A DNA stretch of 64,000 nt from Melanocharis versteri (taxonomy: Eukaryota; Chordata; Aves; Passeriformes; Melanocharitidae): NCBI GenBank assembly GCA_013397845.1, contig VZTG01005248.1, positions 991,028-1,055,027 on the forward strand. Reading direction: 5' to 3'. Positions 12,860-25,995 of this stretch are shown piece after piece. The notes beneath the pieces are model-generated. The model searched no databases and had not been told where the DNA came from. It was given only the letters and a program-made list of their open reading frames with translations. How positions within the stretch are numbered: position 1 is the stretch's first letter; every line of letters starts with the position of its first letter. The translations under genes and the position numbers were made by a program.

Positions 12860-13290
12860 TTTTTATTTCCTTGCCCTACCCCTCTAACAAACTGACACAA
12901 ATCAAGACACAATATTTTCTCCTCTTGTTAATAGCCAGGAGAATTGCATCACATTTTAAATTGTACTTCAGCAAAACAATAGTCAAGCAAAGTCAGTGCG
13001 GCAGCGGCTCTCTCCATGGCTTTGTTTGTACAAAGCCTGGCACAACAGGGCTCTGCTTTCAGCCAGCCCCTGAGCACTTCTGGAATAAACAGAATAATAG
13101 CTGACTGCACCCTTTGCTTAGAAATACTTGTGAATGGCATTGTAAGTGTCAGAAAGCTGTATATAAAGCTTGCTGCTGCTGTGAAGGTAGACCGAGCTCT
13201 GAGCAATTTTGACATTCTGATTTACAGCAGACTTTTGGCATCCTCTCTCTTTTAGAAATGAATAAACTGCCTTCATCCATTTGAATAAAG
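12860..13290 (+). mobile_element. Possible ERV1-type LTR remnant
   Basis: TATATAAA at 13160-13167 is followed about 95 and 117 bases later by two AATAAA signals (13261-13266 and 13284-13289), the spacing expected for a U3-R-U5 layout. The text around it (AGCTTGCTGCTGCTGTGAAGG, CCGAGCTCTGAGC) has an LTR-like look. No family was recognised and ends are not defined, so this is tentative. Confidence 0.25.
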
Positions 13291-14667
13291 CTCTTGTTCC
13301 ATTATCTGCTGCCTCTGTATCCTCTTCATGTTATGTTTCCTTCAGGTGCGAAAAGTGATTACACGAAAAAATAAAAGGGTGGGAATTCTTAAGTGCTATC
13401 ATTGCTCTGGCACCCACTCTATTTCTCTAGGAAGCTCTAGAGTACAGTATTTTCTTCAGAAGGGAGAAAGAAAATGGTGGTAATCTTGAAATGCCTGTAA
13501 AGATGTTTATGCAACATATTTGTTAATAATTCCAGTGGAAAACAGCTAAAAACATATAAACAGGTGCTTGTACTCCAACACTGATCTGGTCCAGCTGTCT
13601 AATTACTACTTTGATTTGGAATAGCTAAGATATTGTTATCTACAAAACCAAACAAGTCAGCTCTCTCAATGTGTAAATAATATTCTATTTTTTTTCTCAA
13701 TGGGTGGCAGAGAGGGCTGAGGCTTTCAGGATCTGGTCTAACTTCTACATGTCAGAGTTGAAGACCTTAGCAAGCCACAGAAGATTTCTGTGGTTCTGCT
13801 GATACTGCACCTAGATGCCCATTTCTGAAAACACATTGAACTCAGCTTATGCTGAACTTTGCCTGTGACCCCCTCATGTGTGGCAGTGGTTCAACACAAC
13901 CGCTGACCACAGCAGGAGGGTCTCTGAGCAGAGAGGAGACATTTGAGTGACATCTGCCACATTTTCAACAGACCGTTCTGTAACACACCAAATTTTCTGT
14001 TGTCTCTCTCATGCCTTGTGCCTGTTTATGAAGGACAGAAACAAGTGCCAGGTCTCATCCAGCCTCTGGCCATCACCTGTCCCTGGGTTCTCTTCAAGCC
14101 TCTGAGGGCACCAGGGCCCTCCAGCAGCCTCCAGAGCAGATTGCACCAGCAGAAAGACTGGGTTTAGTTTACAGCTTTCTGTGACCTACCTTGATCATCA
14201 CGCCTATTACCATGGCATCTGAATGCCTTCCAGAAAGACAGTGTATGAGAATTATGTCAGTGCGTCTTTATGGGTTTTGCTGTGTCTCCCCTTCTCTTTC
14301 ATCTCTACCATTTCACTTTATATTTCCTGCAAAATATCTCCTTTCCTGGAGGCCACTGTGCTGTAGTTTTCTATACTGTTTCCCTCTCACACATCCCAGG
14401 TAATCTCTCATTACCCAGTCCTCAGCATCTGTACTGCCTTCCACGGGAGGCTAATAAACATACACAAGTCAAAGTCCAGCAGAAATCTCCCCAAATGCTT
14501 TTGGAGTGAGAAGCGCCATTTACACAGTCCCCAGGTGGGTGAGAGCAGAATTTAGCCATCACTTCCTTTGAGAGTTTGAAGGGCAGAGCTTCAAGTGCGA
14601 AACTTGAAACTGTGAAATGATAAAAGTCTCACAAAAGCAATTGTTACTGACTGAGAGGTAAGATTGA

Positions 14668-14682
14668 GGGAGGGAGGGAGGG
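14668..14682 (+). repeat. GGGA array, G-quadruplex motif
   Basis: Four GGG runs separated by single A residues, immediately followed by GAGCGAGCG and a short CpG-containing segment up to about 14740. This fits the canonical intramolecular G-quadruplex pattern with one-base loops. Confidence 0.9.
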
Positions 14683-15839
14683 AGCGAGCGTGGGCTGGGA
14701 GCTGAGGGGAGCGCAGGAGCTTCTGCCGAGGAGCCGCCTGAGTGATGTGTTTGTGCTGTCTGATAATTAACACCTAGTGGTTTTTAAGCTGATAGTAGGC
14801 GCTTGCATCGATCAGGACAATTTGCTAATTCTATGTCTGTGACATCTGTGTCTTTCTAAAAAATAGGATAAAAACATTTACCAAATGTGTAAAAGTGATG
14901 TGCCTGAGTGCTCTGAATCTTTGCAGCCACTGTGATGTCCAGAGCACTCTGAAAGCTCTACACGCAGCTATCAAACCCCCTTCATGGTGCCTTTGGGTGT
15001 CCGCATTAGACCATCTCTCTGCCTCCACAGATCAGCACAAATCTGTGAGGGAAAGGGGATCTTCTGTCACCCCCATGGACTCTGTACAAATGACCCCCAA
15101 ACCCTTGAGTTTTTTACATGGCACTGAGTACCTATGTTTGGGCAACAGAAGGCAATAAAGTCTTACATTTTACGCACTAGGCAATATGAGAGCAGTTTTC
15201 CTTACATCCTGTCCAAAAGTCCTTGCAGGACAGATAGACATTGACATGAGCAGCTACAGGGGCTCAGGCTTCCAAGATGGCTGGCCAGGGCCCTGACCTC
15301 ACTCAGCCCATAGCACTTGGCTGGTCTTCTTCTGCATTTGTGACTTTGCATCTCTCTGTCAATAAGACACCAGTAACAGAGTTACAGGCAAAATGAGTTG
15401 AGGAAATAAATCCTAATTATAGTTAAACCAAGGGTATAAAATCAACTTTTCCATGGAAAAATTCATATGCACTCTGAATTTATGGGCAAGACATGGATGT
15501 TAGTGGGGCTCAGGCCCATTCATAACTTGTTAAAATGCTGATCTCAGTTTATGTACTCTCATTAACCAAAGGACTTTTTGCATATGTTTTACTTGAAAAG
15601 AATTTTCTTTTCTCTGCCAACGGAGAACGGCCCTGCCTGAATATCAGGTACCCAGACTGAACATTGAAAATGGGTTTTCAGTCTTGAATTGCTTTGTTAA
15701 ATTAATACCTATTAGTGTATCTCAGGTTGTGCTCTTTAAGAACAAGAGGTCTGATTAAAAGGAGTGAGTTTAGTAATGTTGCTGTAGCATAAGCTGGGAG
15801 CAGCTATCATGGTCAGGCCCAATAGTCTGATCTTCTGCA

Positions 15840-16060
15840 TTAGAAATGCAGTTAGAGCTAATGATGAATTTGAAAGATTGTAATCATTATCTAGCTCAAT
15901 TTATCTATTCTAGCCTCAGTCAGAGACCAAATTGTAATTGCTGTTGTTCCTGGTCGAATGATGAAGGTTACTCTGCCCTAATTCCTACCAGTTTCATAAT
16001 AGCTCAGAGATAATAATGACAGAGAATTATAGACATTGCTCAAATGCTGTCAGATTGGAC
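15840..16060. promoter_or_regulatory. Candidate conserved non-coding element
   Basis: Repeat-free AT-rich block with several TAAT/ATTG/GATAA motifs (GTAATCATTATC, TTGTAATTGCTG, GAGATAATAATGAC). The call rests on motif density only. Confidence 0.22.
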
Positions 16061-16554
16061 TGAAGCATTACACAATTGTACTATACACAAAACACATGTT
16101 GGAAATACTAAAAAAGAAAAAAAGAAAAAAGAAAATAGACATTAAATAAAATCAGTTATTAATTGGTGTCCTGCATTTGCCCTTAATGTGTGAACCAATT
16201 TGAAGCAATTCTGCTCCAGTAACGCTGTGGTATGTTTAATTTATATGTCATAGTAGAGCATGGAGTATAAATGCTTGTCTTACCCTGTCCAGTACATTTT
16301 AGCTGCACAGAAAGGAATTAAGTCCCATTTTTAATCTCTTTAATATTTACTTTTGCTAATAATACATTTTATTTTTTAAAAAATTACACAAATGATGTAG
16401 GCAAATCATCTAGATCCCTTTGCAATTACATCTATGAAGTCCAAGAAATGTATAGTACTTTTTTTTGAGTGGGATTTTTAGCAGAGCATTTATAGCATAA
16501 TAAAGGCTTCCTTTTTTATTTTTTGGCTGTACAATTGACTTGGTTCTTTATGGT

Positions 16555-16770
16555 CTTTGGCAAACATGACAGTAATTAAATTTACAGATCATACTAAATT
16601 GTAAAGTATTGCAAAACCCAGGATAGACGGCAAAATAATAAAAAGAGACCTGCAGATTTTAGAGGTATAAGGAGGCAATAAAATTAGATTCAGTCTGGAA
16701 AAAAGAGCAGGCAGGGAACAATGAAAGCGAAATACAGAAATGCACAAGCTACATGGAAAACAGTAGGGAA
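16555..16770 (+). mobile_element. Very old CR1-type RT fragment
   Basis: TTAAATTTACAGATCATACTAAATT, then GCAAAACCCAGGATAGACGGCAAAATAAT, AAAGAGACCTGCAGATTTTAGA and AATAAAATTAGATTCAGTCTGG match the order of the FADDTKLG region of older CR1 families (KFTDHTKL here) into the following RLE-type block. Heavily degraded, with stops. Confidence 0.45.
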
Positions 16771-17229
16771 ATTTAAGACCACAGGTGTTGGTTATGGGTT
16801 TATTAACTGCAGTTGTCATTGGCTGTAAATGCCAGCCCCATAAGCAGGTAGTTTGAGAGGAGACCTGTTCCCATCCTGTGGTGTACCAGTACTACAAATT
16901 CATGAATACTTGGGCAGTTGTAATTCAACCTAAGATCCATTTCATTAATTGGATTAGTCTTTACTGCAACATACATTGCTGCAGTGCCTTAAATATGCTG
17001 AATATAAACAGTGTTCTTTCTGAAGGAGCTGGGTACATAAAACAGGTACAAGAAATGATGATTAGGAACTGAAAAGGCCACCACAAATGAAGACCACATA
17101 AAGAAAATGAGAAGAAATATGCAATATCACCAGTAGTACAAGACTTGTAGAAAATTTCATGTCTGTGCTATGTACTGTTGCAAATGAGAATACATGCAAA
17201 GATGAAATTGCCAGATTCATAGTCCCACA

Positions 17230-18482
17230 TGAGAAAAGTGAGACAAACACCTCCAGTGACACCAGGAGCAGTCAGCATGGATTCTTCAAGGGGAAATCAT
17301 GCTTGGCCAATTCGATAAACTGTGATGAAATGTTTGTCCTGGTAGGTGATGGGATAACAGCGATTATGTCTGTCTGGACTTTGGGGAGTCACTGAACACT
17401 GCTGCAAGACTGTCCTAAAGAAGGCTACCTGGTGAGCTATGGGCTGGATGAGCAGACAGTGAGGTGGGTTGAAAACCAGCTACATGGAAATCCCCAGGGA
17501 GTAGTGGTCAGTGACATGAAGTGAAGCTGGAGGTCAGTCACTTGTGGTGTACCTCACGAGCAGTAGTGCATCCTGTCCACAATTTCATTAATGACTTGGA
17601 TGATGGGACAAAATGTACCCTCAACAAGTTTGCTGACAACACAAAACTGAGAGAGGTGGCTGATATGCCAGAGGGATGTACTGCCACCCAGAGAGGCCTC
17701 AACAGGCTGGAAAAATGGGCTGGTGTGAAGCACATGAAGCTCCACAAGAAGGTTAAAAGTTCTGGACCTGAGGAGGAACAACCCCAGCCACCAGTACATG
17801 CTGGGACCATCCAGCCAGAAAGCAGTTTGGCAGAAAAGGACCTGTGGGTCTTGGTGAACACCAAGCTCAACATTAGTCAGCAATATGCCCTCAGTGCAAA
17901 GAAGGCTGATGGTATCCTGGGCTGCATTTGGCAAAGTATTGCCAGCAGACTGAAGGACGGAATTCTTCTGCTTTATTCAGCACCATCGAGGCTATATCTG
18001 GAGTCCTATGTCTGGTTCTGGTCCCCCCAGTAAAAGAGAGACATGGACACACAGGAGAGTCCAGCTGAGAGCATGGAGATGATGAAGGGCTGGAGCATCT
18101 CAGCTATGAGGAAAGGATGAGAGTCGTAACTGTTCAGCATGGAGAAAAGAAGTTGCAGGGGGATCTCATCCATGTAAATAAATATCTGAAGGTGCAGAGA
18201 GGACAGAGCCAGGCTCTTCTCAGCTATGCCAGTGACAGCACCAGATGAAACGGGCACAAACCGAAACTTGGGAGGTTCCCTCTGAACATTGGGAAACACC
18301 TTTTCACTGCACAAATGACCAAGCACTGGCACAGGCTGCCCAGGGAGGTTATGGAGTCTCCATTCTCGGGCATATTCAAAAGCCCTCTGGCCGTGTGCCT
18401 GGACAACCAACTCTGGGTGACTCTGCTTGAGCTTGATCAGAAGGTCTCTTCCAACCTCAACCTCTTTGTGATTCTGTGGCAG
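17230..18482 (+). mobile_element. CR1 LINE with RT and 3' UTR, inactive
   Basis: A long plus-strand CR1 copy. AGTCAGCATGGATTC and CATGCTTGGCCAA mark the RT thumb-side start, and GGGCTGGATGAGCAGACAGTGAGGTGG follows. From 17521 a 170-codon frame reads NFINDLDDGTKCTLNKF, the active-site box changed to FADNT (17629-17640), LNRLEKWAGVKHMKL, SSLAEKDLWVLVNTKLN and AKKADGILGCIWQSIASR. The 3' UTR ends with AGGTCTCTTCCAACCTCAACC and GTGATTCTGTGG. The FADD to FADN change and an earlier frameshift make it inactive. The left border may extend further. Confidence 0.92.
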
Positions 18483-20517
18483 AAGGATGAGCACAACATA
18501 GTACTTAATCTCCGGGAGGATAATAATGTTGGTCCTACATAGGCTTCTATGGATATAACTTTAATATGTTCAGTCACAGGAAATGATCCCTTTGTTGCTT
18601 GATTTTGGTTAAAACATCTATTTAAGAAGATGGGTTTGTATGTAGGGTTTGAATTTAAAATTTTGAATTACACATATCAACAAAAACAACATTATCTTTC
18701 TTATCCAGGATATCATGAACACAAACCAGTGAAGAAAAAGTTCTGCATTTAATGAAAGCACAACACCCAAGCAATTTTTATGGATTTTTCAAGTAATCTT
18801 AGATACAATCTCACATATAGAAAAGTGGGATCCATTCGGATTACTGTATTTTGCTACTGTACTATTTTTTCACATACAGATAGATATCACCCCCATAAAA
18901 ATCTGAATATACTTTTCTTTAAAACTGTGCATATTCAATTTCACCAAGCAGTTCAGCCCTCTGATATATTTTATCCAAGCTACATTCCATATCTACTAAA
19001 TGGAGATTGCAATATCTTTGGGGGAAAACAGTTTTTTTATTTTCTGCACTTCACTATAAAATGTCATCGGTAAATTTGTTCTGCTGATTACAGCTGCAGT
19101 ACTGATGGGGTTTTCACTGTGTATCCAAAGGACCTCATACCTCCAATCTGGATCTGCTGTATTTTGTGAGATGATGAGTGGCCAGGCAGACAACTTACTT
19201 GCAGACTTCTTGTGTTCTCAGCCTCAGCTGGTCCTGCAGTCTGTACTGCAGTTCTCCAGCAGCAGGTTTTGCTCCAGAGATCCCTCTTGGCTTTACCTGC
19301 TCGTGGTCCAGCTCTGCCTCCTGCCTTCGAGCTCAGGTGGTGCCAGTGCTGGTGTCAAGCACAGTCTGTTGCTGGCAGGTTGATGGACTGGGTGCCAAGA
19401 CCATCCTTGAGCCACCGACCTCAGCTTTACACATTGAGCTTCCAGGGAGAATCGGAGCCTCAGCAAAGTCATCACTTCTTAAACAGCACACATTTATTTC
19501 CCACTTTTCTTACTGCCTGATATATTGAAAAGCAGGAACGAGGAGAGATATAGAGTTTCATAGCATTAAGCAAATTGAAAGAGAGATCAATTTACCTTTC
19601 CTACAATACAACATCTTAGTCTTTTCAAATCATCATGAATTTCCCTCTTAAAAGCTGTTTTAAGGTGTAATGCAGGAGTAATGTAGGATAGTCTTCATCA
19701 GAAAATTTAGTTATTGAAATTATCTTCTCTTTGTAAAATCCATCATATATCATTATTTTATGAATAGTAGAAACATATAAATAGACATAATTCCCAAAAG
19801 TTTTTGGATTGTCTTGCTAAATAATTGCAGAATTTAATAGAAATGAAATAAGCTTATAACCCAAAATGTGCATACAGCTGGAGAATACTTCCGTACAGAA
19901 ATCTCTAAGCACACAAAATCACACCTAGATTTATACTTATTCAAGAAAAATATGTTCACTGGGTTTTCATTTTGAGTGGAGATGTAATTTTTATTTGATG
20001 GAAAAGAAAAAAACCCAAAACTGCTAAGGAAATTTGACCTCTTGAAAAATGATTTTCTCATCCCTGTTCCAGCAGTGGAGCCTGTGCAGCACAGAGCAGC
20101 TCGATGCTGTTTTCAGAAAAGGGTTTTGCCACTGCAGCCCCTCCAGGAGGTAACCATGGTCCTGGTGCTCAGGGGACCCTGCCAGCAGATGGTTCTGAGT
20201 GCCGACACAGCAACTTGGGAAGGCAGGAGAGCCAGCACCAGGCACATCCTGGGCTGGGAGGTTGCAAGGATGCACCACACCTTCCCACATCTGTGTGCTC
20301 ATCACCTCTTCTCCTTGGTTAACAAACCTGATGAGGAATTTTTGTTTCTACTGAGAGATTTCTAACATAATCTCATGGAAAGCAGCATGGCAAGCCTCCC
20401 TGAGAAGAGAGAGGCAGAGCAGTGCTGAGGGAGTTCAGAGTGATGTCTCTTGCAGCAACCACCCGAAGTGACATTTAATTGACATGAAATACATTCCAAA
20501 GCTGAATGGTCTTACTG
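18483..20517. other. No gene seen
   Basis: Sequence between the long CR1 and the solo LTR. A GC-richer part (19200-19480) has three overlapping chance frames; none is recognisable. The rest is AT-rich. Confidence 0.6.
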
Positions 20518-21088
20518 AAAGATGCTGTCTTGCTTTTGGCTGGGATAGAGTTCATTTTCTTCCTAGTAGCTGGTACAGGGCCATTTTGGTTTTTTTTTTT
20601 TTTTAATTGCTGTTTTGGTTTTAGTGTGAAATTAATATTGATAACACACTGATGGTTTAGTTTTCACTAAGTAGTGTTTATACAAGTCAAGGACTTTTCA
20701 TCTTCTCATGCCCTGCCAGTGAGAAGACTGGAGGGGCACAAGGAGTTGTGAAGTGACATAGCTGAGACAGCTGACCCCAACTGACCCAAGGGATGTTCCA
20801 TACCATGTGGCATCACGCTCAGCATATAAAGCTGGAGGAAGCTGGCTGAGGGCCACTGCTGAGGAACTGGCTGGGCATCAGTCGGCAAGTGATGAGCAAT
20901 TGCCTTAAGCATCACTTGTTTTGTATATTTGAATTATTTTAGAAATTTTTTTCTTTTTCTGTCCCATTAAACTGTCTTTATCCCAATCCACAAGTTTTCT
21001 CATTATAACTCTTCCCATTCTCTCCCCCTCCTGCTGGAGGGGTGGTGTGAGCGTGGCTGTGTGAGGCTTGGTTGCATCCAAAGCTGAT
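20518..21088 (+). mobile_element. Solo LTR of an avian ERVL-type element
   Basis: Contains in order TTTTGGCTGGGATAGAGTTCATTTTC-type start, CTTCCTAGTAGCTGGTACAGGG, GATAACACACTGATG, GTCAAGGACTTTTCA, GGGATGTTCCATACCATGTGGC, a TATA box (20825-20830), GGAACTGGCTGGGCATC, CATCACTTGTTTTGTATATT, an ATTAAA signal (20966-20971) and a GTGGCTGTGTGAGGCTTGGTTGC end. I recognise this layout as one of the commonest LTRs in bird genomes. No internal retroviral sequence is attached. The last few terminal bases appear lost. It is about 570 bases, nearly full length. Confidence 0.88.
20825..20830 (+). promoter_or_regulatory. TATA box of solo LTR
   Basis: TATAAA in the U3 part of the LTR, followed about 136 bases later by the ATTAAA signal at 20966-20971. 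Whether it still drives transcription cannot be judged. Confidence 0.55.
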
Positions 21089-24000
21089 GTTCGCTGTAAT
21101 TATTAGTAAGGTGTTGCAAACATAAGAGCAATTGGAAAGCGGACATGAGCCTTCAAATAAAGACAGGTTTGAGATATGCAGCGCATTATGCAACTTAACT
21201 TTCACAGAGCTATGAAAAAAATATAGGATTTTTTGCTACACAACTGAACAGTACCACAGCACAAAACTTTGCTTATGATAAGTAGTGTGGAGCGAAATAA
21301 CTGAGCAAAGTGTGGATCTGCCCTATGTTTTGGTACATCACTGAGTGGTAATCACTTCACCCCGGCTATTAGAGCCAGGCTGTTAGAGCCAGCCCTGCAG
21401 ATTGTCAGATCTCAGAATAGAGATTAGGTCACCATTATTAGCAGATAACTTTATTTTTTAGAATTAGATTCTACATGGATGAACAGAGAATAGCAGGAGG
21501 GGAAGGCAGTCATTTCTACAGATGTAATTTTTGGAATATACCTGCTGACACTTCAGTAAAAGTTTGAGGCAGTGCAGGCTTAATTTAAAGAAACAGGAAG
21601 TTAAAGTCCCTTTTGAGGTTGGAAGTGGAATTGTTCATTTCACTAAGCAGCAGAGCTTGTTTGACAAGTAAGTGAAGTCTGTCCACAGTATCAGCTAATC
21701 AGGATTATCACATTCCTGGGGAGAGGATCCAGGCTGAGCTGAAAGCTATTTTCCTGGTGTTTGTGTCTGCATGCACTTAAAGACATAAGTCAGGTAGTGG
21801 GCTGGACCTGTGAGACAATCCCACAGATTTCAATAATGAGAAGTACTTTATTGCTTTGCCACATGTCAGACTCAGCACAGGAATCACAGTTTTCTAAATC
21901 ACAGTAGTTCCCCTGCAGGGCAGAGCACAGCAAGAGTCACGCACGCTGCTGCCAAGCACGTGGGGGCACAGGGCACGCCAGGGTTTAGCAGAGAAGAAAG
22001 GCATGAGAACAAGAGCTCTACAAGAGCAGGGAGTGACTCTGTACTCTGTACTGAAGAGAGCCCAAAGGCTGCTGGGCTAGGCACCACTAGCTACTACCTT
22101 ACACCTGGTCCACACTCCTGTGATGCTCTGTAAGCAAGTCAGCAGCTGGCCAAGTAAGGAAGATTTTACACCTCGTATGTAGAGGTCTGGCTTCTCAGAG
22201 GATGGCCAAACCCACAGTGGCTTCCTTGCCTGTCCTCCGACATCAAGTGGCTGTCACATTCTTAAGGCCAAACATGGGCTCCACACAGGCTGGTGGATTC
22301 AGAGGAGGGTGCTTGGCAAAGCCTTGTGAAGTATTCTGCTGTGCTGCACCGCAGCACCGGCCGCGCTGGGTGTCAGAGACATGGGCTGCTCCACGCTCCG
22401 GGTACTCGGTGTGTACCCAGTCTGGCTCTCACTGCATGGGGGACACCACCACCTCTTCTGCAGGGTCTGACCATGCTTTAACCACAGCAGCTACCTTTCT
22501 GCAGCCCAAAGAAGTTCCTTTTAAAAGATGTTAAGCTACCAGTAAAGCACAGCTTGGACTATCCAGGCTTTATCCCAGCCCATGACTTCAACAGGGACCA
22601 TTGACTCCAGCACTTTGCTCTTTGCTCGGGGCAGCTCTGCTCGCCAGTGTTGACAGCATTATCTGTTGAGCATTTTTTCACCTATCTCCCCAGGCAACTG
22701 CAGTTCCAGAAGGAGGAGCTGTTTAAACGTGTGATAGCTTCATGTTAGGTGCTGAGAGAAGAAAGGTTACTCGCAATCTAGTTCTATCCCAACTTTCTTG
22801 ATCACTGCCTCAAACTCAGTGAAAGAGTAAATTTACATTAAAATATATGGCATTTCACACCCACTGATGCTGATTTCTCTCAGCAACTTTGCATGCTGTG
22901 TATGTCTGAAATACATGGTGCATTTGATGAGATCTGGACCTTGCTCCTTGCTGGCAGCTCCAGACTCCCATGGACTGTGGTGGGAGGCACACCAGTCTCA
23001 GGGTTATCAGTGCTGTGCTTGCGGATGGGTAACTGCACACCTGCCAAGCAGCAACACCACCAGTGTTTCTGTGTGCGTGTGTTAATGGCTGTCACCAGCA
23101 TGGTTCCTCCACAGAATATGGAAAACTGATCTATACCAGGAAAACTGGCACAAAGAGCCAGTTTTGGCTCCCTTGCTCCCTGGTGTATTCCTTCCTTGGC
23201 CTCATGGCAGTGTTAAACACTGGAACTCATATATAGAATATTTCAAGGATTCTTAGAAGCCTGGTAGCCAGTTTGAATCCAAAAAAATAAAAAAAGGTAA
23301 AGAGAAAACAGTTAGGAAATTTTTTAATTTCTTTTTTTTGGTCTCTATATCTGCAATAAGTGTGTATGAAGGCCATGTCTTAGAAGTGGAGGAAGATCAG
23401 TCAAGTATTCAAATTAAAATGCACAGTCACACTACCAGAGCTAATTACAGGAGGTCTCCTGGTGGTTCCAGGTTACATGAGGAGCCCTATAAACAAAGCA
23501 TCCTCTTTGCTAAACACAACCTGAAGTTTTTAAAGGGAAATAGAAGTGACTTTAATGAAAACAAAGAAGAGAAAAAAAAAGAAGTGGGGGGGAAGGACTG
23601 AGAGTATAGAGTCTTCTTAACTTGATTTAGAGTTGAGAAGTTATGATGAATTACAGGCTTATTAATTTTCTGAAATAATGGTTATGATTTTCTGTGTCCA
23701 TCTCAGAGGATTATGAGCCTTTTCTCCACTGCTAATTTTAATATGGTAAAGATTAGGAAGTAAGCAGTATTGGAAAGAATAAAAATTACGTATTATACAA
23801 AATCTTCACAGTAGAGCAGTTTCATCTTAGTTTTCACCTGTATGTTCACCTTTTTCCCAACTTAAGACAATATTCGTGTTTCTTTAATTCCAACCTTGCA
23901 CAAAATGCAAGCAGTCAAACACTCACAGACTTTTCAGAGGAGGACATTTCTTTCTATTCTAAGTATTTGGGCATTTTCAATGTTCATTTTAGGCAGTTTT

Positions 24001-25964
24001 GAGTCACAATTGATGCACTATCTTGAAGCATTTGTTCACTGATGACCACAATGCTCTTTCTGATCCATCCAGTGTGTAAATCCGTTTATGAAAATGTTGC
24101 TGTCAGCTGGTCAGCTGTTAGCTAATACCTAAGATTCAGTGGAAATGAAGAGCTGAGGTGCTGACAGAGGGTCTCTTCCTCCCAATGGGTGGGGAAAGGA
24201 CACCCATTCCCTGGGCCCTGCCCCGCAGTTGTCACTGCCAGCCACAGCACAGCCCATCAGCGGCAAGGATGTGTTGTGTGTGCAGCAGCATCACATGCTG
24301 CACTGCAGGCACCTTTCTCTGGAGAAAGATGAACACAGCAAGTGTGACAGACAGATAGTCATCAGATTACTTCATGCACTCTGAGAAGGCCTTTCAGTTT
24401 GATACTGTGGAGTACGATATAAGACCTGATATAGAACAAAACTGGTATTGAAATGTACTGTCTGTGAACACCTGCATCAGATTTAATAACTGGAAAGTTA
24501 ACAGAAAGCACAAGGAAGAGGGAGTTCTGCCAAAGTAAATTCACTCAAATATGACATAAAGAACAAACACTTCCATATCTTTGATCTCTATAAATGGTTG
24601 AATTTTTATCCCGTTCAAATTAGCCAGCCCAAGTACTGAGGAACACCAGACCTTGTCAGAATCCAGCCTTACACCACATCACTTAGGAAGAATGGTGGGA
24701 TTGCATTGCTGTTGCTGCCAGCACTACATCAGGAGTTGTCTGCAGTTTCCTGTCTGTGATTGCTACATATGGATGATTCTCATTAATAAGTTTCTTTTGG
24801 CCTTCAAAAGTACTCAAACACTCAGAAAAAGGCTTCCAGGTAAACCCCATCCAGAAGAGGCCCATTCAGGTGTTTGTCTTCTCATGTTCAGGTTCTGGCA
24901 GCTTGTAAGGAGATATGACCCATGTGGGACAGTCATGCAATTGGGAGAGTTATCGTTGAGTTTGTTTAGTAACAAATCTAGAAGACATGGCCTCTGTGAA
25001 TCCCTTCTTTGTCTTATGAGCTATGGTCCCATGTCAATATTTTTCCCCTCTCCTTTCAAAAAAATTAAAGTAAAATAAAATAAAAATTAAAGGTTATTTT
25101 TATCCATTTGAAATAATAAAAAAATGGAAATCTTCTTTTCCTCTTTATCTCCTACCTTAGAGGTACTTGGGTCTGTGTTGTCCAGATACTTTCCAGAGCA
25201 GCCTAGTGCACTGTAATCTAAAAACAAGGATTCAAACATAGATGAAAAGCTTATGTGCTTTAATCAGACCATCTCCTGAAATTGCAGTCCTCATTCACTC
25301 TCTCACAGAAGCAGCTCAGACCACAATGAAACTTGCTTCCAGCTCCCACTGTGCAGCACATGGCTCATCTAAGGGACTGCTGAAGAAAACTTCAGCCCTC
25401 CTCAGTGCCCTGACCCTGCGCATTCTAATGGAGATGAGCTCAGGTGAAAGAGGGAAGATTACTAACACAGATCAGTAGCTCCAAGTGAGCTGGAGTTTGC
25501 AGGCAGAGTTTTATATTTTGGAGCGTCAATCAGCAGCTAGATGGAAACCAGATGCCAGGAAATAAATATTGAGGAGAGTAAAATTTTACTGAAAAAGTCA
25601 GAGGTGGAAATATCCTCAAGTGAAAGTACGGTAGGAAAAGGTAATAAAGTGATGTCTTTCAAAAGTTGGATTCTACCATGCTATTCATAAAAAGATATAA
25701 TCTTTGGTTTTCTTATATTTTTTCCTCACACGCTTGTTCATGTTTTTTATCTCACTGTACTGAATGAGGCAAGAAGATGGATATGATACCAGCTGTGCTT
25801 AGAGCACTTCAAAAACACTGTTCACCTGAAGGGAAAAAACAGCTCTCCTTCTTTTTTGAGAAAAATTAGAGAGTCCAGGTGATCCTGTGATAGGTATATG
25901 AGAATGATCTTGTATTTTTTTAGAACTCAGGTCCTAATCTGAATTTTTGCATAATTTAGTCCAA

Positions 25965-25995
<31 letters not shown>

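Larger units (their letters stand above)
13291..16554. other. No gene seen; holds G-quadruplex block and AT-rich motifs
   Basis: The one GC-rich island is at 14660-14745. Around 15840-16060 lies an AT-rich block with ATCATTATCTAG, CAAATTGTAATTGC and GATAATAATGAC. No exon or RNA gene recognised. Confidence 0.6.

Noticed and set aside
17521..18033. 170-codon frame considered as a host gene
   Set aside because: It is CR1 reverse-transcriptase sequence (NDLDDGTKC, FADN, LEKWA, SLAEKDL blocks).
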